Source: Paraburkholderia tagetis (GTDB lineage Bacteria > Pseudomonadota > Gammaproteobacteria > Burkholderiales > Burkholderiaceae). From it: a stretch of DNA of 64,000 bases. Where the stretch lies: the NCBI RefSeq assembly GCF_022213065.1, contig NZ_JAKLJA010000028.1, forward strand, positions 1 through 64,000, written 5' to 3'. The translations under genes and the position numbers were made by a program. This document shows, one piece after another, positions 46,732 through 54,896 of the stretch (position 1 is its first letter; the number at the start of each line of letters is the position of its first letter). The notes beneath the pieces were generated by a model. The model did not search any database. It worked only from the letters and a program-made list of their open reading frames with translations, and was not told the origin of the DNA.

Positions 46732-46772
46732 GAAAAGCGAAAAGCGAAAAGCGAAAAGCGAAAAGCGAAAAG
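46731..46772. repeat. Six perfect 7-bp tandem repeats at the edge of element copy 2
   Basis: The unit CGAAAAG is repeated six times from the last base of the element up to eight bases before the stop codon of the GntR gene. On the other side of the element CTTTTCGCGTTTTTATTCGCG is a degenerate version of the same unit in inverted orientation. Confidence 0.93.
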
Positions 46773-46780
46773 CGAAATAT

Positions 46781-47506
46781 TTACGTCTCCAACGCCGCTC
46801 CACCCAAAATGATATTGGCATCCGCACGCGCATTATCGAGCTGCACGACACTCGCTTGCCTCGCCGCAAGCGCATCGCGATTCTCAATAGCCGTGAGTAT
46901 CGCCTTATGACGCGGCAGCGAAAGTGCATGCGTATTCGGATGCCGGCTCGTGAGCTTGATCGACTCCGAGAGCGCAAGCGAAAGCATATTCCCGATATAA
47001 GCGAGCATGTCGTTGTGCGTGGCCGCCATGATCGCGCGGTGAAACTCCAGATCAGGTTCGAGCAGATCGGCCGCCGTCTTGGCCTGCTCCATGCGTGCAT
47101 AGGCGGCGGTAATGCGCGCCCGGTCTTCGTCGCTGGCGGAAATGGCGGCAAGCGCGGCCGCCGCGGGTTCGATGATCTGCCGCACCGTCATCAGCGAGCG
47201 GAAGAACTCGCCTTCGGGAATGCTGTTCACGGTCCAGTACAGCACGTCGGGATCGAGCATGTGCCACTCTTCGCGCTTGCGCACCACGCTGCCCACGCGC
47301 GGCTTGGACACCACAAGCCCCTTGGCCACCAGCACGCGCGTGGCCTCGCGCAGCACCGGACGGCTCACGCCATAGCGCTCGCACAGGGTGGGCTCAGCGG
47401 GCAGGCGCTGGCCGGGCGCGAGCTTGCCGCTCACGATCTGCATGCCAAGTTCCTGCACGATGCGCCCGTGCATGCTCTTGCGTTTCTCTAGATTGCGGTA
47501 ATCCAT
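46781..47506 (-). CDS. GntR-family regulator, FCD type
   Basis: 241 residues from ATG 47506 (MDYRNLEKRKSMHGRIVQELG). The winged HTH is IVSGKLAPGQRLPAEPTLCERYGVSRPVLREATRVL (in part) and the C-terminal FCD domain has RQIIEPAAAALAA, DLEFHRAIMAATHN and LPRHKAILTAIENRD, where the His and Asp/Glu residues bind a metal and a sugar-acid ligand. It follows the ABC ATPase gene by 143 bases on the same strand and probably represses the sugar cluster in response to a sugar acid such as a dehydratase substrate. Confidence 0.9.
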   Translation of the reverse strand: MDYRNLEKRKSMHGRIVQELGMQIVSGKLAPGQRLPAEPTLCERYGVSRPVLREATRVLVAKGLVVSKPRVGSVVRKREEWHMLDPDVLYWTVNSIPEGEFFRSLMTVRQIIEPAAAALAAISASDEDRARITAAYARMEQAKTAADLLEPDLEFHRAIMAATHNDMLAYIGNMLSLALSESIKLTSRHPNTHALSLPRHKAILTAIENRDALAARQASVVQLDNARADANIILGGAALET

Positions 47507-47536
47507 GTCTGTCCTGCCGGAACATCCGGACCGCTC

Positions 47537-47580
47537 GCAACATTCGCAACATTCGCAATGTTCGCAATGTTCGAAACGTT
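47537..47580. repeat. Operator-like 9-bp array upstream of the GntR gene
   Basis: On the minus strand AACATT-GCG-AACATT-GCG-AATGTT-GCG-AATGTT: four hexamers spaced by three bases, two in each orientation, forming nested inverted repeats with 9-bp periodicity. Degenerate units continue on both sides (GAACGTTTC, GGATGTTCC). It ends about 30 bases before the GntR start codon. Confidence 0.7.
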
Positions 47581-47648
47581 CGGTCTGGATGATCCGTTCG
47601 GACACTCCCTGTGGTAAATGCCCGGTGTGCTCGATGTACCCGGCGCGC

Positions 47649-48506
47649 TCAGTGCGTGGGGTTGGCGCGCATGGCCCGATATTCCCGCCGCACGATATCC
47701 ATGAGTTCCGCCACCGAGGTAAGCGCACTTTTCTGTTCGTAGGTCACGCGGCCCCGCTGCATCAACATGATGCGGTCCGCGATATCGAGCGTCTGCGCAT
47801 AATTGTGCATGATCATGATAATGGATAGGCCGCCTTTTTCCTTCAATCGCATCACGAGGTCGATGATGAGCCCAGCCTCGCGCGCGCCCATTGCGGCGAG
47901 CGGCTCGTCAAGCAGCAGGATCTTCGCATTCGAATGCACGGCGCGCGCCACGGCAATGGCCTGGCGCTGACCGCCCGAAAGGCGTTCGACGGGTAAATCC
48001 ACCGAAGGCACGTGCACGCCGATATCGTCGAGACACTGCGCGGCGCGCTCGCGCATCTGCTTGTGGTCGAGCAGCCGGAACGGCCCGCGCCGCACGATCT
48101 CGCGGTTCAGGAACATGTTGTGGTAAATGCTCAGCGAATTCGCGAGCGCGAGATCCTGATACACGCATTCGATGCCGAGCGCGCGCGCGTGATCGACCGA
48201 GCGCAATAGCGTCTCCTGGCCGTCAATATGAAGCGTGCCGCCCGTCTGCTGATGAAAACCCGTGAGTATCTTTACGAGCGTGGATTTGCCCGCGCCGTTG
48301 TCGCCGAGGATGCCCAGAATCTCGCCCTTGCCGAGCGTGAGCGAGACGCCGTCGAGCGCCGTTACCGCGCCAAAGCGTTTCACGAGCTTGTCGCCGCGCA
48401 CCGCGAGCGGCGCATCGGGTGCGCTGAGTGCGCTGGGTGCGCCTGTTGCGCCCGTTGCGCCGGGGGCCGCGCCCATGCCGGGAGAGGTGGTTTGCGATTC
48501 GTCCAT
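47649..48506 (-). CDS. Sugar ABC transporter ATP-binding protein, single ABC domain
   Basis: 285 residues from ATG 48506, overlapping the permease stop (ATGA). It has Walker A GDNGAGKST, signature RLSGGQRQAIAVARAV and Walker B ILLLDEPLAAMGARE, once only, as in FrcA-type fructose/ribose-class importers, not the tandem-domain AraG/RbsA type. The N-terminal 30 residues (GAAPGATGATGAPSALSAPDAP) are low-complexity. Energises the adjacent permease. Confidence 0.9.
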   Translation of the reverse strand: MDESQTTSPGMGAAPGATGATGAPSALSAPDAPLAVRGDKLVKRFGAVTALDGVSLTLGKGEILGILGDNGAGKSTLVKILTGFHQQTGGTLHIDGQETLLRSVDHARALGIECVYQDLALANSLSIYHNMFLNREIVRRGPFRLLDHKQMRERAAQCLDDIGVHVPSVDLPVERLSGGQRQAIAVARAVHSNAKILLLDEPLAAMGAREAGLIIDLVMRLKEKGGLSIIMIMHNYAQTLDIADRIMLMQRGRVTYEQKSALTSVAELMDIVRREYRAMRANPTH

Positions 48507-49516
48507 CAGCGGCCTCCCTTGCGGCGCAGACGTCCGACGTGGATATTGAAGACCATGGCGGCCAGAATCGCGGCGCCCAGGATGATGTTGAACGTGAATG
48601 CGTTGATGCCGATGAGCGTGAAGCCGTCGTTGAGTATGCCGAGCACCGCCGCGCCGATGAGCCCGCCCACGATGGTGCCCGAGCCGCCCGTGAGCGGCGT
48701 GCCGCCGATCACGGCGGCGGCCACGGCGAGGAACATGATCTGGTTGCCGCCCGCCTGCGGGTCGATGGAGGTGATGCGAAAGGCTTCGAGAATGCCGGTG
48801 AAGCCCGCGAGCACCGCAGCGATAATGAAGTTGCCGAGGCGCAGCCGGTTCACGTGGATGCCGGCCTCGCTCGCGCCGAGCGGGTTCGCCCCCGCCGCCT
48901 GCGTATGCAAGCCCCAGCGCGTGTGCCGCAGCAGCACGTGCATCGCGAACGCGATGGCCACGGTCCAGATAATTTCGCTGTAGCCCCACGCGCCCATGAA
49001 GGCGGAGAACGTGGGCGAGCCCGGCGTGGCGGCAGGCGTGCCGCGCGAGACCGTGAGCGTGATGCCGTTGATGAGAAAGAGCGTGCCGAGCGTGGTGACG
49101 AACGAGGGCAGCCGCAGCCATACGGTCACGGCGCCATTCACGAAACCGATGAGCGCGGCGGCCACCAGCCCCGCGATCACGGCGAGCCACATGGGCGCGC
49201 CCGCGTCATTGGCGAACACCATGATGAACGGCGCGAACGCGAACACCATGCCCGACGAAAGATCGATATCGCCGCCGATCATCAGCATGATTTCGCCGAA
49301 CGCGATGATCGCCACCGGCGCGATGAACTGCGAGAGATTGACGAGGCTGGCGTTGGTGAACAGGAAATCGTGGTTCGCGAATTCGAACCAGGCGGCCAAC
49401 AGCACGGCCACGAGCAGGATGCGCAACTCGGGCGCCCATTGCGATGCGAATGAAACGCCCGCGCGCCGGGGCGCGCGGACTGCTTCGACGTTGCCGGATT
49501 CGTTCACGGTATCCAT
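48506..49516 (-). CDS. Sugar ABC transporter permease
   Basis: 336 residues from ATG 49516, overlapping the binding-protein stop (TGATG). A membrane protein of the BPD_transp_2 family: FGEIMLMIGGDIDLSSGMVFAFAPF, LPSFVTTLGTLFLINGITL, QAAGANPLGASEAGIHVNRLRL and GGTPLTGGSGTIVGGLIGAAVLGILNDG are typical of RbsC/FrcB-type sugar permeases. Confidence 0.91.
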   Translation of the reverse strand: MDTVNESGNVEAVRAPRRAGVSFASQWAPELRILLVAVLLAAWFEFANHDFLFTNASLVNLSQFIAPVAIIAFGEIMLMIGGDIDLSSGMVFAFAPFIMVFANDAGAPMWLAVIAGLVAAALIGFVNGAVTVWLRLPSFVTTLGTLFLINGITLTVSRGTPAATPGSPTFSAFMGAWGYSEIIWTVAIAFAMHVLLRHTRWGLHTQAAGANPLGASEAGIHVNRLRLGNFIIAAVLAGFTGILEAFRITSIDPQAGGNQIMFLAVAAAVIGGTPLTGGSGTIVGGLIGAAVLGILNDGFTLIGINAFTFNIILGAAILAAMVFNIHVGRLRRKGGR

Positions 49517-50628
49517 CACGACTTGATTGCGCCGCTCATCGGGACGATTTGCGGCTTGGTGGTCTTGCCTTCATAGCGCGTCGAGGTATTCAAATACGGC
49601 TCGACAGTCGACTTCGTCACGAATTTCAGTCCCGTATTGATATCGGCCGGACCGACCAGTCCGCCCGAGGCGAGGAACACGAAGGCCTCCATCACAGTGT
49701 AGAACCCCTGCACGTAGGGCTGCTGGTCGATGGTGAAATCGAGGAAGCCTTCGTGAATGAGCTGGACCGTGCTGGGCAGCAGATCGAAGCCGCCGCCATG
49801 CACGCCCTTCTCGGGCAACTTCGATTCCTTCATCACCTGCGCCACGCCCTGCGTGCTGCCCGCATCCACGGCGAACATGCCCTTGAGGTCCTGGTGGCCC
49901 AGATAGAACGACTTGATCTTCGAAAGCTCCTCGTTGACAGTCGCGCCCGTGGCCACGGTCTGAATGTCGATCTTCTTGCCCGACTTCTTGATGGCGTCGC
50001 TCGCGCCGTCGAGGCGCGGCTGGATATTGAGCTGCCCCGGCGTCGCGATGAAAAGCCCGACCAGTCCGCTGTCGATGAGGCTCACGATGCGCTCGCCCAT
50101 CTGGTAGCCCGAGAGATACAGGTCCTGGCCGATATAGGCGAGGCGCGGATTATGCTTGCCGCGCGGTGCATCGGCGTTATAGGCGAACACCGGAATGCCG
50201 GCGTCGAGCGCGGCCTGGATGGGCTTGTCGAACGCGCCCGGGTCGACGATGGGCACGGCAATGGCGTCGGCTTTCGCCGCGATCGCCGAATTCACGGCGC
50301 GCACCATTTCGCCTGCGTCCGAGGTGGCCGAACCGGTCCACTGATAGTCCATGCCGAGCAATGCGCAGGCATCCTGAATGCCATATTGGGTGGGCACGAA
50401 AAACGGGTTCGTGGTCACATGATTGACGAATACGATTTTCCACTTCTTGTGCGAGGGAAAGGCCCCTTCTGCTGCCTGCGCCTGCGAAATCAGTCCGCCC
50501 GCGCCGCCGCCTAGCGCGCTCATGAACGAGAGCGCGGCGCCTAGCCCCGCGCCCTGCATCAGTCCTCGCCGCGCGGCGCTGAACGCGCCACCGTTGTGCT
50601 CCTGGTCGTCATCCCGCTGCTGTGCCAT
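49516..50628 (-). CDS. Sugar ABC transporter substrate-binding protein with Tat-type leader
   Basis: 370 residues from ATG 50628 with GGAGGAAGAC upstream. The leader AARRGLMQGAGLGAALSFMSALGG has twin arginines followed by a mild hydrophobic stretch, suggesting Tat export, unusual for this family. The mature protein is a periplasmic-binding type 1 sugar binder (KIVFVNHVTTNPFFVPTQYG, ADAIAVPIVDPGAFDKPIQAAL, GMFAVDAGSTQGVAQVM, GFDLLPSTVQLIHEG). The ligand is unknown; the context suggests a sugar or sugar derivative. First gene of a four-gene set ending with the GntR gene. Confidence 0.9.
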   Translation of the reverse strand: MAQQRDDDQEHNGGAFSAARRGLMQGAGLGAALSFMSALGGGAGGLISQAQAAEGAFPSHKKWKIVFVNHVTTNPFFVPTQYGIQDACALLGMDYQWTGSATSDAGEMVRAVNSAIAAKADAIAVPIVDPGAFDKPIQAALDAGIPVFAYNADAPRGKHNPRLAYIGQDLYLSGYQMGERIVSLIDSGLVGLFIATPGQLNIQPRLDGASDAIKKSGKKIDIQTVATGATVNEELSKIKSFYLGHQDLKGMFAVDAGSTQGVAQVMKESKLPEKGVHGGGFDLLPSTVQLIHEGFLDFTIDQQPYVQGFYTVMEAFVFLASGGLVGPADINTGLKFVTKSTVEPYLNTSTRYEGKTTKPQIVPMSGAIKS

Positions 50629-50969
50629 GTCTTCCTCCGGCTCTCTTCTTCGTGGGTCGATGTGGTCGACGTTGAGTCGATCGCGTGCAGATTCTGGACG
50701 GCACCGGCAGTGCGCTGGGCAGCGCAGGACGGTGGCGCAAAGACGTGCAACCCCCATGCGGGGAGCGTCGCGCCAGGCGGTACCGAAAAAATGGTAGTGC
50801 AGCGCGGTTGCGCCTCCTAATCCATGTATACCCCTAACTAGTCCGACTATTGGCGGAGCGGGTAACGACGGGTAACCAAGGCGGGTAACAAAGCGCTTAC
50901 GACGCGGCTTGTTACGCGTCGCGCCTCATGCCTGCCTCATGGGTGGCTCATGCGAGGCTCATGCGTGGC
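50629..50969 (-). promoter_or_regulatory. Control region between yjfF and the second sugar ABC operon
   Basis: 340 bases with no gene. It contains three direct copies of CGGGTAAC at 50859-50866, 50869-50876 and 50882-50889 (plus strand), followed by the palindrome-like AAAGCGCTTA. Further on, four imperfect GGCTCATGCGT-like repeats lie at 50925-50972, running into the end of yjfF. Confidence 0.5.
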
Positions 50970-52151
50970 TCAGGCCTCGCGTGGCGGCGCGGCGGCGAGC
51001 TTGGCCTGATCGAGCGGCGCGGCCGGCTGCGTGCGCCGGCGCGATGCGCGCGCGGCACCCTTGCCGCCGCCGGTGGACTTGCGGCGCGCGGCGTGGCGCT
51101 CGGTGGCGCGCTGCAACAGACAGAACGCGCAGAGCAGCGCGCCGATCACGATGCGCGTCCACCACGAGCTGAGCGTGCCATCGAACGTGATGAGCGTCTG
51201 GATCGTGCCGAGAATGCCCACGCCGAACACCGAGCCGATCACATAGCCCACGCCGCCCGTGAGCAGCGTGCCGCCGATCACGGTTGCGGCGATGGCGTCG
51301 AGTTCCATGCCTTGCGCCTGAAGACCGTAGCCCGAGAGCACATAGAGCGTGAACACCACGCCGCCGAGCGCGGAGCAAAAGCCCGAGAGCGCATAGACGG
51401 CGATCTTGGTGCGCGCGACGGGCAGGCCCATGAGCAGCGCCGAGCGCTCGTTGCCGCCGATCGCGTAGACGTTGCGCCCGAAGCGCGTGAAGTGCGCGAT
51501 GACGATGCCCGCCGCGAGCATGGCGAGCGCGGTGAGCGAACCCGTGGTGAGCGAGCCGCTGCCCACGGGAATGCTGAATTGGGACAGCGCGTGAAAGCCG
51601 GCGTCGTTGATCGGGATGGATTCGGTGGTGATGAGAAAGCAGGTGCCGCGCGCGAGAAACATGCCGGCGAGCGTGATGATGAAGGGCTGCAGCCGGAAGC
51701 AATGAATGAGCGCGCCCATGGCCGCGCCGTAGAGCGCGCCGAACAGCAGCACGAGCGGCACGACCACGGCCACGGACCAATGCAGCTTCTCGGTGCCCAC
51801 GGCGCACAGGATCGTGGTGAGCGCGACCACGGCGCCCACGGAAAGATCGATGCCGCCCGAGATGATCACGAAGGTCATGCCGATGGCCACGATCAGCAGG
51901 AACGCATTGTCGACGAGGAGTCCGAATAAAACCTGGAGCGAGAAGAAGCCGGTGTACATCACCGAGCCGAAGCCGAACAACGCCGCGAACAGCAGCACCG
52001 TGACGACGATGGGCAGCACGCGCGGATCGACGAAGCGCGAGATGGCGCGGCGCGATGCGGCGAGCGCGCCGGCGGCGGCGGGGGCGTTGTCTGCGCCGGC
52101 AGTGTTGCTTGTATTGCTTGTATTGCGGTTAGCGGGCGATGGGCGGTTCAT
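50970..52151 (-). CDS. yjfF: Galactofuranose/arabinofuranose-type ABC permease YjfF
   Basis: 393 residues from ATG 52151. After an Asn/Thr/Ala-rich N-terminal tail the membrane domain matches YjfF: FVIISGGIDLSVGAVVALTTI, LQPFIITLAGMFLARGTCFLI, AIGGNERSALLMGLPVARTK and GGVGYVIGSVFGVGILGTIQTLITFDGTLSSWW (in part). The C-terminal 40 residues are a basic, Ala-rich extension. Fourth gene after ytfQ, R and T. Homologous importers take up furanose forms of galactose or arabinose. Confidence 0.88.
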   Translation of the reverse strand: MNRPSPANRNTSNTSNTAGADNAPAAAGALAASRRAISRFVDPRVLPIVVTVLLFAALFGFGSVMYTGFFSLQVLFGLLVDNAFLLIVAIGMTFVIISGGIDLSVGAVVALTTILCAVGTEKLHWSVAVVVPLVLLFGALYGAAMGALIHCFRLQPFIITLAGMFLARGTCFLITTESIPINDAGFHALSQFSIPVGSGSLTTGSLTALAMLAAGIVIAHFTRFGRNVYAIGGNERSALLMGLPVARTKIAVYALSGFCSALGGVVFTLYVLSGYGLQAQGMELDAIAATVIGGTLLTGGVGYVIGSVFGVGILGTIQTLITFDGTLSSWWTRIVIGALLCAFCLLQRATERHAARRKSTGGGKGAARASRRRTQPAAPLDQAKLAAAPPREA

Positions 52152-52171
52152 GCCTGGGTTTCCCGAAGTCT

Positions 52172-53272
52172 TTATTGATGTCCCGGGCCCTGGACCCGTG
52201 CATGGCGCGTGAGCGCGATGCGCCTGAGTTGCTGGGCGGCGAACGCGCGCGCAGCGGGCGACTGGATCACGCACACGCACAGCACGACCACGGCCTTGAC
52301 CACGAGCGTGGCCTCGGGCGGCACGCCGATCGAATAGGTGGTGTAGGTGAGCGTCTGAATGATGAGCGCGCCCAGCACCGTGCCGGCCAGGCTGAAGCGC
52401 CCGCCCGAGAGCGAGGTGCCGCCGAGCGTCACGGCGAGGATCGCATCGAGCTCGAGCAGGAGGCCCGCGTTGTTGCCGTCGGCGCTGCGCACGTTCGAGC
52501 TGATGAGAATGCCGGCGATGGCCGCCGTCACGCCGCAAAATGCATAGGTGCCGAACACCACGGCCTGCGAAGAGAGCCCCGCGAGCCGCGCGGCCACGGG
52601 ATTCACGCCAATCGAGCGGATGAAGAGGCCGAGCGCCGTGCGATTCACGATGAGCACGGTGAGCACCGTCACGGCGATGGCGATCCATACGGCGCAGGGC
52701 ACCAGCGCGAGGTAGCCGCCGCCCGCATACAGATAGCCTTTCGCGCCGATGGGGATGATCTGTCCGCCCGTGAGCAGTTGCGCGACGCCGCGCCCGGCCA
52801 CCATGAGGATCAGCGTGGCGATGATCGGCTGCATGCCGACGAAGGCCACCAGCAGCCCGTTCCACATGCCCGCGAGCAGGCCCACGGCGAGCGCCGCGCC
52901 AAACGCGGCGCCCACGCGCGAGGGGTCGTCGGCGAGCACGGTGGCGGCTGCCGCGCCCGCGATCGCCACCACGGCGCCCACCGAAATATCGATGCCGCGC
53001 GTGGCGATCACGAGCGTCATGCCGAGCGAGACCACGGCGAGCGGCGCGGCGCGCATCAGGATGTCGATGGGCGCGCCGAACAGATGGCCGCCGAGCAACG
53101 TGACGGAAAGGAAATTCGCGCGATGCGCGACATCGACGGCGAACAGCGCGACGAGCGTGAACGCGGGCCACACGAGCGGATGCTTGAGCAGCAGCGCGAG
53201 CCACGCGGGCAGGCCCGAACGCGGACCTGAAGGTGAACTTGAAGGTGAACTTGAAGATGGGTGCAGGTTCAT
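52172..53272 (-). CDS. ytfT: Galactofuranose/arabinofuranose-type ABC permease YtfT
   Basis: 366 residues from ATG 53272, overlapping the ytfR stop (ATGA). A Ser/Pro-rich N-terminus is encoded by 12-bp DNA repeats (GGTGAACTTGAA). The membrane part has PLAVVSLGMTLVIATRGIDISVGAVVAI, GMQPIIATLILMVAGRGVAQLL, IGVNPVAARLAGLSSQAVV and GGTSLSGGRFSLAGTVLGALIIQTL (in parts), as in YtfT. Pairs with YjfF as a heterodimeric channel. Confidence 0.88.
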   Translation of the reverse strand: MNLHPSSSSPSSSPSGPRSGLPAWLALLLKHPLVWPAFTLVALFAVDVAHRANFLSVTLLGGHLFGAPIDILMRAAPLAVVSLGMTLVIATRGIDISVGAVVAIAGAAAATVLADDPSRVGAAFGAALAVGLLAGMWNGLLVAFVGMQPIIATLILMVAGRGVAQLLTGGQIIPIGAKGYLYAGGGYLALVPCAVWIAIAVTVLTVLIVNRTALGLFIRSIGVNPVAARLAGLSSQAVVFGTYAFCGVTAAIAGILISSNVRSADGNNAGLLLELDAILAVTLGGTSLSGGRFSLAGTVLGALIIQTLTYTTYSIGVPPEATLVVKAVVVLCVCVIQSPAARAFAAQQLRRIALTRHARVQGPGHQ

Positions 53273-54828
53273 TTGCGATCTCCGGCAATGAGGCCGTAGA
53301 CCTCGTGCTCGGAGCGCGCCTCGCCCGATAGCTCGGCCACCTTGCGCCGGTCGCGCAGCACGGCGATGCGGTCGCTCACGCGCACCACCTCGCTGATCTC
53401 CGAGGAGATGAAGAGAATGCCGAGCCCCTTCGCGCAGAGCGCGCGCACGCGGTCCATGATTTCGAACTTGGCGGCCACGTCGATGCCGCGCGTGGGTTCG
53501 TCGAGAATCAGCAGGCGCGGCTCGGTCGCGAGCCAGCGCGCGAGCAGCACCTTCTGCTGATTGCCGCCCGACAGCAGGCCGATGGGCTGCTCCGCATCGC
53601 GCGCCTTGATGCCGAGTTGCGCAATATACGCATTGGCGAGTTCGCGTTGGCGCGCCCGCCCGATCATGCGCCACCAGCCGCGCCGCGCTTGCAGCGCGAG
53701 CACGATGTTCTCGCGGATCGAAAGCTCGGCGACGATGCCTTCCTTCTTGCGGTCCTCGGGACAATACGCCATGCCGTGACGAACCGCGTCGCGCGGCGAG
53801 GCGAGCTTCACGGTCTCGCCGTTGATGCGCACGGCGCCCGCGTCGGCCCGGTCCGCGCCGAACAACAGACGCGCGGTTTCCGTGCGCCCCGAGCCCAGCA
53901 GCCCGGCGAGGCCGAGAATCTGGCCGGGCCGCACTTCGAGATCGAGCGCATTGAGCACGCCGCGGCGCGCGATGCCCTGCGCGGCGAGATATGGCTCGCC
54001 GGTTTGTGCGGGGGCGCCAATGGCGTTTGCCTCATCAACGCCCGGCGCACGAGTCGGCTTGCTGGCGTGGGCGAGCCGCTCATCGGCGTGCTCATCGGCA
54101 TCATTCACGCCCACCATCTTGGCGACCAGCGTCTGCACCGGCAATTCGGCGGCGAGATATTCGCCTTCGCGCTCGCCGTTGCGCATTACGGTGATGCGGT
54201 CGGAGATCGCATAGGTCTGCTCAAGAAAATGCGTGACGAACAGAATGGCGATGCCCGACGCCTTCAGCTTGCGCAACACGTCGAAGAGGCGCGTGACCTC
54301 GCCCTCGTCGAGACTCGAAGTGGGCTCGTCCAGAATCAGGATGCGCGCATCGACGGAAACGGCGCGCGCGATCGCCACCATCTGCTGCATGGCGATGGGG
54401 TAGGTGTCGAGCGATTGCGTGACGTCGAGCGAGAGATTGAGCCCGGCGAGCGCTTCGGCCGCGCGCCGGTGGATCGTCTTCCAGTCGATCAGGCCGCGCT
54501 TGCGTGGCTGGCGGCCCGCGAAAATATTCTCCGCCACCGAGAGATTCGGGCAGAGATTGACCTCCTGATAGAGCGTCTGGATGCCCGCGGCCTCGGCCTC
54601 CTGAGGCGTCGCGAAGCGCACGGGCTGACCGGCGAGACGGATCTCGCCGGCCTCGGGCTCGTGCACGCCCGTGAGCACGTTGATGAGCGTGGACTTGCCC
54701 GCGCCGTTCTGGCCCATCAACGTGTGGACCTCGCCGGGGAAGAGGCGGAAATCGACACCGTCGAGCGCGCGCACGCCGGGGAACGTGCGCGTCAGGCCGA
54801 CGGTTTCCAGCAACGGCGTGGGGCTCAT
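53269..54828 (-). CDS. ytfR: Galactofuranose/arabinofuranose-type ABC ATPase YtfR
   Basis: 519 residues from ATG 54828 (MSPTPLLETVGLTRTFPG). Two ABC domains: Walker A GQNGAGKST, LDEPTSSLDEGE in the first, degenerate GLLGSGRTE, LSGGNQQKVLLARWL and LDEPTRGIDVAAKFE in the second. The linker between domains (about residues 245-285) is Ala/Asp-rich. The family and the gene order ytfQ-R-T-yjfF identify the importer type. Confidence 0.91.
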   Translation of the reverse strand: MSPTPLLETVGLTRTFPGVRALDGVDFRLFPGEVHTLMGQNGAGKSTLINVLTGVHEPEAGEIRLAGQPVRFATPQEAEAAGIQTLYQEVNLCPNLSVAENIFAGRQPRKRGLIDWKTIHRRAAEALAGLNLSLDVTQSLDTYPIAMQQMVAIARAVSVDARILILDEPTSSLDEGEVTRLFDVLRKLKASGIAILFVTHFLEQTYAISDRITVMRNGEREGEYLAAELPVQTLVAKMVGVNDADEHADERLAHASKPTRAPGVDEANAIGAPAQTGEPYLAAQGIARRGVLNALDLEVRPGQILGLAGLLGSGRTETARLLFGADRADAGAVRINGETVKLASPRDAVRHGMAYCPEDRKKEGIVAELSIRENIVLALQARRGWWRMIGRARQRELANAYIAQLGIKARDAEQPIGLLSGGNQQKVLLARWLATEPRLLILDEPTRGIDVAAKFEIMDRVRALCAKGLGILFISSEISEVVRVSDRIAVLRDRRKVAELSGEARSEHEVYGLIAGDRK

Positions 54829-54896
54829 GCGTGCGTGCACCTGCTTGCGGTTTGCTTGCGCCGGGTTTGGGCGCGGGTTGTGCGTGGTACGTGCGC

